Assembly (NCBI RefSeq): GCF_016756315.1
Contig: NZ_AP024235.1
Location: forward strand, 2,108,001-2,172,000
Direction: 5' to 3'
Length of the DNA stretch: 64,000 nucleotides
Source of the DNA: Alteromonas sp. KC3
GTDB taxonomy: Bacteria > Pseudomonadota > Gammaproteobacteria > Enterobacterales > Alteromonadaceae
A model generated the notes under the pieces. That model saw only the letters and a program-made list of their open reading frames with translations. It searched no databases and was not told the DNA's origin. Shown in pieces: positions 8,669 through 18,296 of the stretch; the first letter of the stretch is position 1, and each line of letters begins with the position of its first letter. The translations under genes and the position numbers were made by a program.

Positions 8669-9117
8669 CTAGTATTCTTCAAGCTCTAAGGCACAATGGC
8701 CGCTGCTGTTTTAAAAGCGTGTAAATTGTCAGATATCCACCTAACATCGGCGACTGGCAAAGTCTGTGTTTTTTATGTAAAAGCACGGTGTAGCGCCAAT
8801 CGTTTTTTGACAAATTGCACACGTAAAATTTTATACGTTGGTTGGTTTAACCAGCTGCCGATAGCAAATTCGCTATAAAATCCCCCGACTTGTTATATCT
8901 GCCAAATGGGCTGCAGTTAACAAGGGGATGAATTTTAAACAACACCCGTTAAATTCCCTAACTAGCAAGATGTTAGCACAGAGTTTTTTTATAAGTCAGT
9001 GCCTTTTTCAACGCTTTGAATAAGATATTGTCAAATACTTGTCATTTTACGCACGCTATCACTTGTGTTTAAGCACTGACGTATTTAACATGTGCGCTCA
9101 CATTTTGCGGAGAGATT
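8669..9117. other. Intergenic region gcvR/dapA
   Basis: This 449-base AT-rich divergent spacer should hold the promoters of gcvR-bcp and dapA. A 60-codon open frame inside it (8696-8878) has no ribosome binding site and no protein-like character. I see no lysine riboswitch and no convincing repeat. The dapA ribosome binding site GGAGAG lies at its right end. Confidence 0.5.
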
Positions 9118-10002
9118 ATGTTTACTGGTAGTTACGTAGCACTCGTCACGCCGATGTTTCAAAACGGCGATATTGATTACAAGTCTCTAGAGAAACTTGT
9201 AAAGTTTCATGTTGAGCAGGGTACCCACGGCATTGTATCTGTTGGGACAACTGGCGAATCTGCGACACTTCCTTTTGATGAACACGTAAATGTGGTTAAA
9301 GAAACGGTGGCGATGGCCTCTGGTGCAATTCCGGTAATTGCAGGAAGTGGTGCTAATTCTACCGCTGAAGCGATTTTTCTTACTGAACAGTTAGGTTCGG
9401 TAGGTATTGATGGCTTTCTAAGTGTAGTGCCATATTACAACAAGCCACAACAAGCCGGAATGATAGCGCACTTTAACGCTATTGCAGATGCAAGCGATCT
9501 TCCCGTTCTTCTATATAACGTCCCAGGCAGAACCGTTGCCGATATGCTGCCAGAAACTGTTGCAGAACTGGCAAACCACAAAAATATAGTGGGCCTTAAA
9601 GACGCAACAGGCAGTATTGCTCGCCTTAAAGAAACACAACCTCTTGTTCCCGATGATTTCGTGCTACTAAGTGGCGACGATGGCACAAGCGCAGAATTTA
9701 TGTGTGAAGGTGGACATGGGGTCATTTCCGTTACGGCTAATATAGTGCCGAAGGCGATTGCACAAATGTGTGAAGCTGCACTTAATAAAGATTTTGATAA
9801 ATGCCGCGATATTGACAGCACGATTTCGTTGCTTCATAGCGAGCTATTTATCGAGCCAAATCCAGTAATGCCCAAATGGGCATTATATAAAATGGGCATG
9901 ATGGAAAGCGCAGTTATGCGATTACCTATGGTTTTACCGGAACTATCAAGCCAAAAACGTATCGAAAAACTACTAAAAAAATACGCATTGATTTCTGGTT
10001 AA
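9118..10002 (+). CDS. dapA: 4-hydroxy-tetrahydrodipicolinate synthase
   Basis: A 294-residue (beta/alpha)8-barrel enzyme that condenses pyruvate with aspartate semialdehyde in the first committed step of lysine and diaminopimelate synthesis. GTTGESATL is the family substrate loop, YNVPGRTV carries the proton-relay tyrosine, and the Schiff-base lysine lies in GLKDATGS. The length equals the E. coli enzyme. The ATG has GGAGAG at good spacing. It is followed after 12 bases by bamC, as in E. coli, and the two are likely co-transcribed with purC. Confidence 0.97.
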   Translation: MFTGSYVALVTPMFQNGDIDYKSLEKLVKFHVEQGTHGIVSVGTTGESATLPFDEHVNVVKETVAMASGAIPVIAGSGANSTAEAIFLTEQLGSVGIDGFLSVVPYYNKPQQAGMIAHFNAIADASDLPVLLYNVPGRTVADMLPETVAELANHKNIVGLKDATGSIARLKETQPLVPDDFVLLSGDDGTSAEFMCEGGHGVISVTANIVPKAIAQMCEAALNKDFDKCRDIDSTISLLHSELFIEPNPVMPKWALYKMGMMESAVMRLPMVLPELSSQKRIEKLLKKYALISG

Positions 10003-10014
10003 TAAGGAACACAG

Positions 10015-11118
10015 ATGAATAGAACGCTGGCTATAGCAAGTTCAGTGGCGATGGTTGCACTTGCAGGTTGTTCAAGCCAAACAGATAGAAAGACCGCGTC
10101 GGGTAGCTATGAATATTTAAAAACTCAAGAACAAAAAGTTTTACAGGTACCTGCCGATTTAGATTCTCCTAATTTTTCTGATGAATTCGCTTTACCACCT
10201 TTAGGTAAAGACGCTGATGCCACGCTTGTTGGTAAAACACTAGCAGTACAGTCTCCTGCTTTGGTGTTGCCATTAGTGACAGGCTCTCATGTCGAAGAAG
10301 GTAAGAACTCTGCAACAATTTGGTTCGACCAAGTTGATGACAGCCAGCCGCTAAGTCAGGCTATTTGGAATTCACTTTTAAGTTTTCTCGACGAAGAAGG
10401 CATTGGTGTTGACAGCTTCAGCCCAGAAGAAAAACTACTGATCACAGACTGGATGATCATTACCAAAGAAATAGATGGTCCTTGGTATAGTTTTATTGAC
10501 GAAGAAAGTGAAATTGGACGTCGATTCGAGTTTAGTCTAGACGTTAAACCACATGGGCGCAGTGCTGCACTAACGGTAAAGCTTAAAGACTATATGCAAA
10601 CACTAGGCAACGACGTAGTTGCAGATGTGTCTTCAATGCAAGAGCGTCGTGAAGAAGTTGAAGTACTAAACCAAGTTATCGGTCACTACGAGTATCAAAT
10701 CCAGTTGGCTGAAACTCGCCGAATTGCAAGAATTCGTCAGGGTATCAACACCGAAATGGGCTTTAACGCCGATGGTGATGCAGCGTATGTCGTTGACGCC
10801 AAATACGATGTTGTATGGCCTAGAATGCTGTTGGTGCTAAGAAAGCTCGGTTTTGACGTTAAAGATTTAGATAAATCGAACGGCCTGTTGTTTGTGACCT
10901 ATAATGGTGATCAAGGCAGCTGGTGGGACGGTTTATTTTCAGGCGATAAAAAGCTACTTAAGAAAGGCGATTATCGTTTGAAAGTTGCTCAAGCAGGTGC
11001 AGAGCGCACTTCAGTAACTTTCATGAACAATGAAAGTGTACCGTTTGAAGCAAATCAGGTTTCCGACCTTTACAGTGCATTTGCTGAGGTCATGTCAGAA
11101 GATAACCTTGATATATAA
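10015..11118 (+). CDS. bamC: Outer-membrane assembly lipoprotein BamC
   Basis: A 367-residue lipoprotein of the BAM complex, which inserts beta-barrel proteins into the outer membrane. The signal peptide ends in lipobox LAGC with cysteine 19. An unstructured N-terminal stretch follows (the E. coli equivalent binds BamD), then two helix-grip domains, the second around YDVVWPRMLLVLRKLGFDVKD. It lies between dapA and purC, where E. coli bamC (nlpB) lies, and is slightly longer than the E. coli protein (344). AAGGA precedes the ATG. Confidence 0.92.
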   Translation: MNRTLAIASSVAMVALAGCSSQTDRKTASGSYEYLKTQEQKVLQVPADLDSPNFSDEFALPPLGKDADATLVGKTLAVQSPALVLPLVTGSHVEEGKNSATIWFDQVDDSQPLSQAIWNSLLSFLDEEGIGVDSFSPEEKLLITDWMIITKEIDGPWYSFIDEESEIGRRFEFSLDVKPHGRSAALTVKLKDYMQTLGNDVVADVSSMQERREEVEVLNQVIGHYEYQIQLAETRRIARIRQGINTEMGFNADGDAAYVVDAKYDVVWPRMLLVLRKLGFDVKDLDKSNGLLFVTYNGDQGSWWDGLFSGDKKLLKKGDYRLKVAQAGAERTSVTFMNNESVPFEANQVSDLYSAFAEVMSEDNLDI

Positions 11119-11130
11119 CTGAGACTGAGA

Positions 11131-11844
11131 ATGGAAAAACGCGATGAGCTTTACCGCGGTAAAGCAAAAACTGTTTATTACACTGATGATAGCGACAAGC
11201 TAATTCTTCACTTTCGCAACGATACGTCGGCGTTTGATGGTGAGAAAATTGAGCAGCTTGAGCGTAAGGGTGAAGTAAACAACAAGTTTAATCACTTTAT
11301 TATGACTAAGCTTGAAGAGGCTGGCATTGCAACGCAAGTTGAAGCGCTTGTTTCTGATACTGAGTCTTTGGTTAAGAAGCTCGACATGATCCCAGTTGAG
11401 TGTGTAGTGAGAAACTTGTCTGCTGGTTCACTTGTCCGCAGACTTGGTGTGGAAGAAGGCAAAGAGCTTAACCCACCTATTTTCGAGTTTTTCCTCAAAA
11501 ACGATGCACTTCATGATCCTATGGTCAATGACTATCATATTTTGTCATTTGGTTGGGCAACTGAAGCACAAATTGCTGAAATGAAGGCATTAACCTTTAA
11601 AGTAAACAGTGTACTTAAGCAGTTGTTTGATGATGCAGGTATGCTTCTTGTTGACTATAAACTTGAGTTTGGCGTTGATAAAGATGGCAATATTGTACTC
11701 GGCGATGAATTCACGCCAGACGGCTGTCGTTTGTGGGACAAAGAAACCCGTAAGAAAATGGATAAAGACCGTTTCAGACAGGGGTTAGGTTCAGTCGTTG
11801 AAACCTACATTGAAGTGGCAGAACGCTTAGGGCTTTCGCTTTAA
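11131..11844 (+). CDS. purC: SAICAR synthetase
   Basis: A 237-residue enzyme that joins aspartate to CAIR using ATP in purine synthesis. The N-terminus [20 protein letters not shown] contains the glycine-rich ATP loop, [15 protein letters not shown] is a family signature, and [14 protein letters not shown] holds the metal-binding acidic residues. Length and sequence pattern are those of the short bacterial form. It sits 12 bases after bamC and is followed by a strong terminator, so dapA-bamC-purC probably form one transcript. No PurR operator is evident. Confidence 0.97.
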   Translation: MEKRDELYRGKAKTVYYTDDSDKLILHFRNDTSAFDGEKIEQLERKGEVNNKFNHFIMTKLEEAGIATQVEALVSDTESLVKKLDMIPVECVVRNLSAGSLVRRLGVEEGKELNPPIFEFFLKNDALHDPMVNDYHILSFGWATEAQIAEMKALTFKVNSVLKQLFDDAGMLLVDYKLEFGVDKDGNIVLGDEFTPDGCRLWDKETRKKMDKDRFRQGLGSVVETYIEVAERLGLSL

Positions 11845-11867
11845 CGGCTGCACAAATAATCGAATTG

Positions 11868-11895
11868 AAAAGAGGACCATAGCGGTCCTCTTTTT
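11868..11895 (+). terminator. Intrinsic terminator of dapA-bamC-purC
   Basis: The stem AGAGGACC/GGTCCTCT with loop ATAGC is followed by TTTTTG. Confidence 0.9.
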
Positions 11896-11956
11896 GTTTC
11901 TATAATTATTTCCATTTAATGATGTGTGACATCAAATCGTGATTTAAGGCTTAATT

Positions 11957-12844
11957 TTGTATAAAACATTGTTGCTGGTTTCGTTAGCGATGTTGGCCTT
12001 TGCGGCTAACTCACTTTTGTGCCGAATGGCATTGAGTAATACGACTATTGATCCAACCTTATTCACTGTGATCAGGCTAACCAGTGGTGCAATATCGCTT
12101 CTACTATTGTCACTGCTAACGCTAACTGGCGATCCTAGTAAAAATAAAATCAGCACGCTTTTTAGTGCACTTAAAAAAAACGCCAGTTTTCGAGGCGGTA
12201 TCGCGCTATTTTTATATGCAGTCTGTTTTTCATTTGCCTATATCGGTATGTCTACAGGCAGTGGTGCTTTGTTACTTTTCGGTTCTGTACAAATTACCAT
12301 GATAGGTTTCGGATTTATTAACGGCGAGCGGTTTTCCTTTGTTCAGTGGGGAGGGTTTTTACTGGCTTTCTCGGGGTTGATAGTATTGATGTTGCCCTCG
12401 TCAGTGGCACCTTCCATATTTTCTGGTGCGCTAATGATTATCTCCGGCATAGCCTGGGGCATGTATTCGATTAAGGGTAGACAAAGCCATTCAGCACTCT
12501 TAAGCACAAGTGGAAATTTTGTATATGCCAGCATTCTTTGCCTACCATTTGCACTGAGCGTTGTCGTTTTTTATCCGAATAGTTTTACATGGGATGAGAC
12601 AGGCGTTGTGTTGGCTATAATGTCTGGTGTTATTGCATCAGCATGTGGTTACGCTATTTGGTATAGCGCATTGCCACTGCTCAAAGCGACCACTGCTGCA
12701 ACAGTACAATTGAGTGTGCCGATCATAGCCACAGCGATGGGCTGGTTATTCCTCGCAGAGTTATTAACCATTCAAATTGTGATCGCTTCAACCATGACAT
12801 TGTTAGGCATTTATCTGGTGATAAAGCGTCAGAATCGTCATTGA
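11957..12844 (+). CDS. DMT/EamA-family permease
   Basis: A 295-residue inner-membrane protein with about ten hydrophobic helices arranged as two EamA repeats. The helix just before the C-terminus contains LSVPIIATAMGWLFLAE, the typical second-repeat signature. Such permeases export metabolites, often amino acids, purines or drugs; the substrate cannot be told from sequence. Translation appears to start at TTG 11957 with AAGGC six bases upstream; no nearby ATG gives a full first helix. It follows the purC terminator and stands alone. Confidence 0.82.
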   Translation: MYKTLLLVSLAMLAFAANSLLCRMALSNTTIDPTLFTVIRLTSGAISLLLLSLLTLTGDPSKNKISTLFSALKKNASFRGGIALFLYAVCFSFAYIGMSTGSGALLLFGSVQITMIGFGFINGERFSFVQWGGFLLAFSGLIVLMLPSSVAPSIFSGALMIISGIAWGMYSIKGRQSHSALLSTSGNFVYASILCLPFALSVVVFYPNSFTWDETGVVLAIMSGVIASACGYAIWYSALPLLKATTAATVQLSVPIIATAMGWLFLAELLTIQIVIASTMTLLGIYLVIKRQNRH

Positions 12845-12969
12845 TACTGCGTTTCAGGTTAGTTAAATATTGAACTTTTTTTGTAATATGGCGTAAAGTT
12901 TATATAGTTACACAGTGTGTTTTAAAAGCGGTACGCGTTGTACTCGTTGAGACAGCTTGAGGTACAACC

Positions 12970-15315
12970 TTGATCATTCCCCCTAAACTTGCCAATGAGT
13001 TGGAAAGGCTAGAAGCGCTGAATCGTCTTAACGTGCTTGATACTGAGCGTGAAGAGCGATTTGATAGAATAACACGCCTTACGACACAATTACTTCAGTG
13101 CAAGTTTTCAACTATATCCTTAATAGATGCGGATCGTCAGTGGTTTAAGTCGACGGTAAACGTCGACATGGAAGAAACGCCTAGAGATCAGGCATTTTGT
13201 GCGCACACAATTGCAGAATCACACTATCTCGTAGTATCAGATACATTAAAAGATAAACGTTTTGCTAATAACCCCTTTGTAACTGACGAACCAAAAGTTC
13301 GTTTCTACGCAGGGGTGAATATCATGATTGAAGGTTTGCCTGTCGGAACCCTATGTGTTTTTGATAGTACGCCCAAGACTTTTAATAAAGACCAAATCAA
13401 ACAACTTGCTGATTTAGGCAAAATAGTAGAAACCGAATTACTGCGAGAAAATCAGCAAAAGCTCTTAAAGCAAGTAAAGCAATATCAAGCCACCGCCGAG
13501 GAGTCTCAAAAGCTTGCTAGGGTAAGAAGTACCATATTAGAAAAGGTCGTTACCTCTAAATCGCTTGAATCTGTCTTAGCGGAAATTGTGGCTGCAATCG
13601 AAAAAGAATACAAAGGCCAGATGTGCAGTATTCTTCTTCTGGAAGGTAATCGTTTAGTTATGGGGGCTGCACCCTCATTACCCGATTTCTACAACGACGC
13701 CATTGATGGGGTTGAGATAGGGCCTGGGGTTTGTTCGTGCGGCAATACGGCATTTACTAACGCACTGACCGTTGTTGAAGATATTGCGACACATCCTTAC
13801 TGGTCGGCATGGTCAGAACTGGCTAAACAGGCAAATCTCGGGTCCTGTTGGTCTCAGCCAATTCGAGGGGCCGACAACAGTGTTTTAGGCACGTTTGCGA
13901 TATACCATCGTTCATCATCCAAACCAAGCGCTGATGCACTTGTTCTTATTGAACAATTTGCACATATAGCCAGTATTGCAATTGAAAGAGAAAGAGCTAA
14001 CCAATTAATTTGGCGCCAAGCCAACTTTGATGTGCTTACATCTCTGCCAAATCGCAATTTGATGGAAGAACAATTAAAGCATCTGCTCTCACAAGCTAAA
14101 CGAGACAAAACGAAAGTTGCGGTACTTTTCCTAGATTTAGACAATTTCAAGGACGTAAATGACACCCTCGGCCACGATGTGGGCGATATGTTACTGATTG
14201 AGTGTGCTGCACGTATTCAAAAGTGCATACGACAAGAGGATACAGCCTCGAGGTTAGGCGGCGACGAATTTGTAATCTTACTCGGTGGCATAACCCGTTC
14301 GCGTGATTTAGATAACATTATCCAAAAACTGCTTAAAGACATATCCGAACCTTATGTTCTGCAACAACGGCATATTCATACTAGTGTGAGTATTGGTGTT
14401 ACTTTGTATCCAGATGATGGTGACGATGTGACAGCGTTACTCAAAAACGCTGATCAAGCCATGTATGGCGCTAAGGCTCAGGGAAAAAACAGTCATCAAT
14501 TTTACTCAAAGGAAATGCAAGAGTCGGCATTGAAACGGTTGTCGTATAAAAATGATTTACGCAATGCACTAAATAACTGTGAGTTTTATATTGAGTACCA
14601 ACCTATTATCGATATTCAATCAAATCGACTGTCTAAAGCAGAGGCATTATTAAGATGGCAGCACCCAGATAGAGGTTTGATAAGACCTGATGAATTTATA
14701 CCGGTTGCAGAAGAGTCAGGCACTATTATTGAAATTAGCAATTGGGTATTTGATCAAGTTTGCCAAGATGCCATTAAGTGGCGGGAATCGCTGTGCCCTG
14801 ATTTACAATTAAGTATTAATACCTCACCAAATCACTATTTTCATCGTGACCCCAATATTATGGAATGGTTGCTGAAGCTTTTGGACAATGAGTTATCACC
14901 CAATGCTGTATCGCTTGAAATCACCGAAAACTTGCTCATGGATGCTAACTCTCAGGTCACCAAAAAATTGTTCCAATTCCGACAAGCAGGCGTCAGCATT
15001 GCGCTAGACGACTTCGGTACTGGCTTTTCTTCAATATCGTACCTTAAAAAATTTCCAACTGATTATATAAAGATTGATCGAAGCTTTGTGCATTCTATGA
15101 CAGAGGTAAGTAACGACAAAGTGTTGTGTGAAGCTATCATCGTTATGGCGAAAAAACTGGGGATACAGGTGGTCGCTGAAGGAATAGAAACGCAAGAGCA
15201 ATTAGAGATCTTAAAATCGATGGGTTGTGACTATGGTCAAGGATACTTTTTCGCAAAGCCATTATCTAAGTCCGATTTTGAAGCACTGTTAATCAAGCGC
15301 CACGAAAAAGGCTAA
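12970..15315 (+). CDS. GAF-GAF-GGDEF-EAL cyclic-di-GMP protein
   Basis: A 781-residue soluble signalling protein. An N-terminal GAF domain covers about residues 10-160 (FSTISLIDADRQWFKS), a second GAF about 185-345 (GPGVCSCGNTAF, WSQPIRG), a GGDEF domain about 350-510 with intact GGDEF at 430-434, and an EAL domain about 525-775 with EAL at 558-560, ENLL near 653 and DDFGTG at 680-685. Both catalytic sites look complete, so it could make and break cyclic-di-GMP or act in one direction under GAF control. No membrane helix is present. The start is TTG with GAGG seven bases upstream. It is transcribed alone. Confidence 0.92.
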   Translation: MIIPPKLANELERLEALNRLNVLDTEREERFDRITRLTTQLLQCKFSTISLIDADRQWFKSTVNVDMEETPRDQAFCAHTIAESHYLVVSDTLKDKRFANNPFVTDEPKVRFYAGVNIMIEGLPVGTLCVFDSTPKTFNKDQIKQLADLGKIVETELLRENQQKLLKQVKQYQATAEESQKLARVRSTILEKVVTSKSLESVLAEIVAAIEKEYKGQMCSILLLEGNRLVMGAAPSLPDFYNDAIDGVEIGPGVCSCGNTAFTNALTVVEDIATHPYWSAWSELAKQANLGSCWSQPIRGADNSVLGTFAIYHRSSSKPSADALVLIEQFAHIASIAIERERANQLIWRQANFDVLTSLPNRNLMEEQLKHLLSQAKRDKTKVAVLFLDLDNFKDVNDTLGHDVGDMLLIECAARIQKCIRQEDTASRLGGDEFVILLGGITRSRDLDNIIQKLLKDISEPYVLQQRHIHTSVSIGVTLYPDDGDDVTALLKNADQAMYGAKAQGKNSHQFYSKEMQESALKRLSYKNDLRNALNNCEFYIEYQPIIDIQSNRLSKAEALLRWQHPDRGLIRPDEFIPVAEESGTIIEISNWVFDQVCQDAIKWRESLCPDLQLSINTSPNHYFHRDPNIMEWLLKLLDNELSPNAVSLEITENLLMDANSQVTKKLFQFRQAGVSIALDDFGTGFSSISYLKKFPTDYIKIDRSFVHSMTEVSNDKVLCEAIIVMAKKLGIQVVAEGIETQEQLEILKSMGCDYGQGYFFAKPLSKSDFEALLIKRHEKG

Positions 15316-15336
15316 GAGAATAAGGGCTCAGAATAA

Positions 15337-15382
15337 AGCGGGGTTAATGGATAACTTCCATAAGCCCCGCTGAACGTTTTTT
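15337..15382 (+). terminator. Intrinsic terminator after GGDEF-EAL gene
   Basis: A long hairpin with AGCGGGG paired to CCCCGCT and an inner ATGGA/TCCAT extension, followed five bases later by a T run. Confidence 0.7.
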
Positions 15383-15427
15383 ATCAAAATAACCGTATGG
15401 TAATAAGGCAATCCATACGATCTTACA

Positions 15428-16522
15428 CTAGGATAGTGACGCTAAGGCCTTTCCAGAATATTGCTCTAGTTCATCCATACGATTTTCTTTTATTTTGTTG
15501 GCCCAGTTAGGATCTTGAAGCAACGCTCTGCCAACCGCGACTAAATCAAACTCACCAGCGCCAAGTCGTTCCAGTAAGTCATCAACAGAGCGCGTGCTGG
15601 AATCTTGGCCCTTAAATGCACCGAAGAAGTCATCATTAAGACCAACCGAACCGACGGTTATTGTCGGTTTGCCTGTGAGTTTTTTAGTCCAGCCCGCAAG
15701 GTTTAACTCACTGCCTTCAAATTCATTTTCCCAATAACGGCGCTGCGAGCAATGGAAAATGTCCACGCCTGCGTCACTTAGTGGGAGCAAGAATTGCTCA
15801 AGTTCTTGTGGCGTGTGGGCAAGACGTGCGGTGTAGTCTTGTTGCTTCCACTGTGAATAGCGAAGAATAATTGGGAAGTCGGGAGACGTAGCTGCACGAA
15901 TGGCTTTAATGATTTCAACGGCAAAACGACTACGGTTTTCCATGTTACCGCCCCAACTATCAGAGCGCTGATTAGTGCCTTCCCAAAAAAACTGGTCAAT
16001 CAGGTAACCATGCGCGCCGTGTATTTCAACGCCATCCATTCCTATAGTTTGAGCATCAGAGGCCGCTTGTGCAAACGCCTCTATGACCGCTTCAATATGC
16101 GCAACAGTCATCGGTTCTGCACCTTGCTTTCCGGGCTTAAATAGTCCCGAAGGTCCTGCACTGGGTAGTTCAGGAAAAGGCGCCTTTTCTGCTACTCGTG
16201 CCATTCCCACATGCCATAGTTGAGGCATGATCTTCCCATTTTCACTGTGTACCTTTTCAACCACACGTTTCCAACCAGCGAGAGCTTGTTCACCGTGAAA
16301 TTGTGGAATGTTAGCGTCCATTGTCGCGACGTTGTCATTTACCGTAGTACCTTCGGTAATAATTAGTCCGGTACCACCTTGTGCGCGTCTTTGATAGTAA
16401 TCAGCAACGTCGTTAGTTGGAATACCATTAGGTGAAAATTGGCGGGTCATCGGCGCCATTACAATGCGATTACTTAAGGTTAATTTTTCGCTTGTATAGG
16501 GTGTAAAAAGGGGAGTGGTCAT
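15428..16522 (-). CDS. Old Yellow Enzyme family NADH:flavin oxidoreductase
   Basis: A 364-residue FMN enzyme of the OYE/NemA family that reduces activated alkenes, nitro compounds or N-ethylmaleimide-like electrophiles. Visible signatures are NRIVMAPMTRQFSPNG at the N-terminus, the active-site stretch IHGAHGYLIDQFFW (about residues 167-180), GGNMENRSRF, and the C-terminal phosphate-binding VGRALLQDPNW. AAGGA precedes the ATG. The neighbours are unrelated by strand. The exact subclass (NemA, xenobiotic reductase or OPR-like) and substrate are not certain. Confidence 0.9.
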   Translation of the reverse strand: MTTPLFTPYTSEKLTLSNRIVMAPMTRQFSPNGIPTNDVADYYQRRAQGGTGLIITEGTTVNDNVATMDANIPQFHGEQALAGWKRVVEKVHSENGKIMPQLWHVGMARVAEKAPFPELPSAGPSGLFKPGKQGAEPMTVAHIEAVIEAFAQAASDAQTIGMDGVEIHGAHGYLIDQFFWEGTNQRSDSWGGNMENRSRFAVEIIKAIRAATSPDFPIILRYSQWKQQDYTARLAHTPQELEQFLLPLSDAGVDIFHCSQRRYWENEFEGSELNLAGWTKKLTGKPTITVGSVGLNDDFFGAFKGQDSSTRSVDDLLERLGAGEFDLVAVGRALLQDPNWANKIKENRMDELEQYSGKALASLS

Positions 16523-16625
16523 TACTATTCCTTAAAACAGTCAGTTGCTTAGTTGCAAGAAATAGTAATCTCACCCAATAGTAAGTCAATTTCGTATTAG
16601 TGATAGTGCCTTATAAGCGAATGGT

Positions 16626-16940
16626 TTAGTCGAGTATTTCAACTATTTCACGGGTCGCCTGAATAAGCCTGACAACACGATCTTCTACTTGAACGGTTAT
16701 CACGCCTTTTCTATCAACAGGCACGACGACGCGAGAATGTTCATAAACTCTGGTTTCCATTACATTACCGACAGCGAGCTTCTTTTGCCATCCAGGGGGT
16801 AATTCACCGGTACGTTGAAGCTTTTTCTCCAAACCCGGTGGAAGTGATTTATCCTTGTCACCATTTTTGGCAAAAACTGAAGGAGAAATCACAAGTACGC
16901 TGCTCACTGTTACAGAGGCAATTAAATTTCGGTATTTCAT
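16626..16940 (-). CDS. Periplasmic CigR/RcnB-like small protein
   Basis: A 104-residue secreted protein. Residues 1-24 are a signal peptide ending SVFA. The mature protein has LPPGLEKKLQRTGELPPGWQKKL, the doubled LPPG motif seen in the CigR anti-virulence regulator and RcnB-type periplasmic families, followed by a small beta-rich domain (VVVPVDRKGVITVQVEDRVVR). Salmonella CigR is membrane-associated and negatively affects virulence; this shorter form should be freely periplasmic. GAGGA lies upstream of the ATG. The function here is unknown. Confidence 0.7.
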   Translation of the reverse strand: MKYRNLIASVTVSSVLVISPSVFAKNGDKDKSLPPGLEKKLQRTGELPPGWQKKLAVGNVMETRVYEHSRVVVPVDRKGVITVQVEDRVVRLIQATREIVEILD

Positions 16941-17020
16941 AGAGTACTTCCTCGTTTTTTGTCTCTATAACCTTATGCCATATCCAGGCCAACACTATTT
17001 CATGACCTTCTGTATTGAAA

Positions 17021-18142
17021 TCATTTAAATTGCTTAGCAATAATTTCTTTCTCTCTATCACTTGCAAAGTGTTCATCCCAATGGGCCAATTTCTTTTCCA
17101 TTATTCGAAACCAAAGCGGGGGAATAAGTGCGAGCACCATAGTTGATATGTACCCGCTTACCATTTGGGGAGAGTCTTGCAGGGCTTTTAGTTTCTCAAA
17201 TGGCACTGCGCCTTGTGCATGATGATGACTGTGTCTCGGCAGATTAAACATAGTCCAACAACTGATGCGTCGATTTGAATTCCATGAGTGCCTTGGTCTA
17301 ACAGGCTGGCGCGGGCAACGGACGAGTCCGTAATGTTCCATATAATTTACAATTTCAAGTGTAAATTTTGTACTAATACCAAGGGCAACAAACATTGCGA
17401 TGCCATTAATACCTGCGATGCTAAATGCCACCATGGCTAGAAAGGCGCTCATTAACCAACCCCTTATACATTTATTATGTAGACTGATTTTGGGCAACTT
17501 ATTTCGATCTAGCCGTTTACATTCGATGTGCCAGCCAGCTTGTTGGGTACCCATAAAGGCAATGACAAAATGGGTATAAACATCACGCCCACGAGGTGCA
17601 GTAGCAGGATCATCTTGCGTTGCAACTTTTACATGGTGGTTATAGACATGCTCAATTGAAAAGTTAGCGTCGAAACTAAAAGCAAGCAGCCATCGTCCAA
17701 TGCACACCGCCACAGGATTGCCAACACGGTGAACTAACTCATGGGCGACAACTGTTGCTACTCCACCTAGCATAAGTGCTAAAAAAGGAATTGCTACGAT
17801 AGTTTGCATTGTGGTTGCATGCGGCGTGAAAGCGTTGATGTCGATATTGAACTGCGCATATAGTAAATGGGGAAGTGGGGCGCTAGGCGTTGATACAAGC
17901 GCTAGTGCTGTAGCTAAAATGCAACAAGATAGAGGAAGGGCACTATAAAGCATGACTTTCAGTAACCCCGCATTAAGCAATGGGGGCTCAGATAAGTCAT
18001 CGCCCAACAACGCATCGCCTAATACATAAAATGCAATATATACAACAAAGCCTAGGTAAATAGTGTTGCCACCAAACCAAATAGCAATCAGGCCAAACAG
18101 CACAGCGAAGTAAAAGTTAAAGAATTTAAAATAATGCAGCAT
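17021..18142 (-). CDS. AlkB/XylM-type membrane diiron hydroxylase
   Basis: A 373-residue integral membrane protein with about six membrane helices and the histidine motifs of non-heme diiron alkane and xylene hydroxylases: HELVH at 134-138, EHVYNHH at 164-170, NYMEHYG at 266-272 and LPRHSHHHA at 301-309, with PRHSWNSN just before the last box. Known AlkB enzymes insert oxygen into terminal C-H bonds of n-alkanes using rubredoxin and rubredoxin reductase. Neither partner gene is in the window. The last box has His where AlkB usually has Asp (RHSDHH). The start ATG at 18142 has GGTGG upstream; GTG nine bases earlier is possible. A divergent AraC-type gene is a likely regulator. Confidence 0.85.
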   Translation of the reverse strand: MLHYFKFFNFYFAVLFGLIAIWFGGNTIYLGFVVYIAFYVLGDALLGDDLSEPPLLNAGLLKVMLYSALPLSCCILATALALVSTPSAPLPHLLYAQFNIDINAFTPHATTMQTIVAIPFLALMLGGVATVVAHELVHRVGNPVAVCIGRWLLAFSFDANFSIEHVYNHHVKVATQDDPATAPRGRDVYTHFVIAFMGTQQAGWHIECKRLDRNKLPKISLHNKCIRGWLMSAFLAMVAFSIAGINGIAMFVALGISTKFTLEIVNYMEHYGLVRCPRQPVRPRHSWNSNRRISCWTMFNLPRHSHHHAQGAVPFEKLKALQDSPQMVSGYISTMVLALIPPLWFRIMEKKLAHWDEHFASDREKEIIAKQFK

Positions 18143-18296
18143 GATAACCACCCATACATTAACAATGTCTAGAAGTTTGCCTTAGATTAGCTGTGCCAAA
18201 GAGTGCGTAAATTGACAAAGGGGAATCATTTATTGCCAAGGTGCTTACAGTAATTTAACATTTTCGCGTGATCCACTGTGACGACAATGTGTAAGC

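Noticed and set aside
8696..8878. 60-codon open frame between gcvR and dapA
   Set aside because: No ribosome binding site, Cys-rich and basic composition without pattern, and it covers a divergent promoter region.
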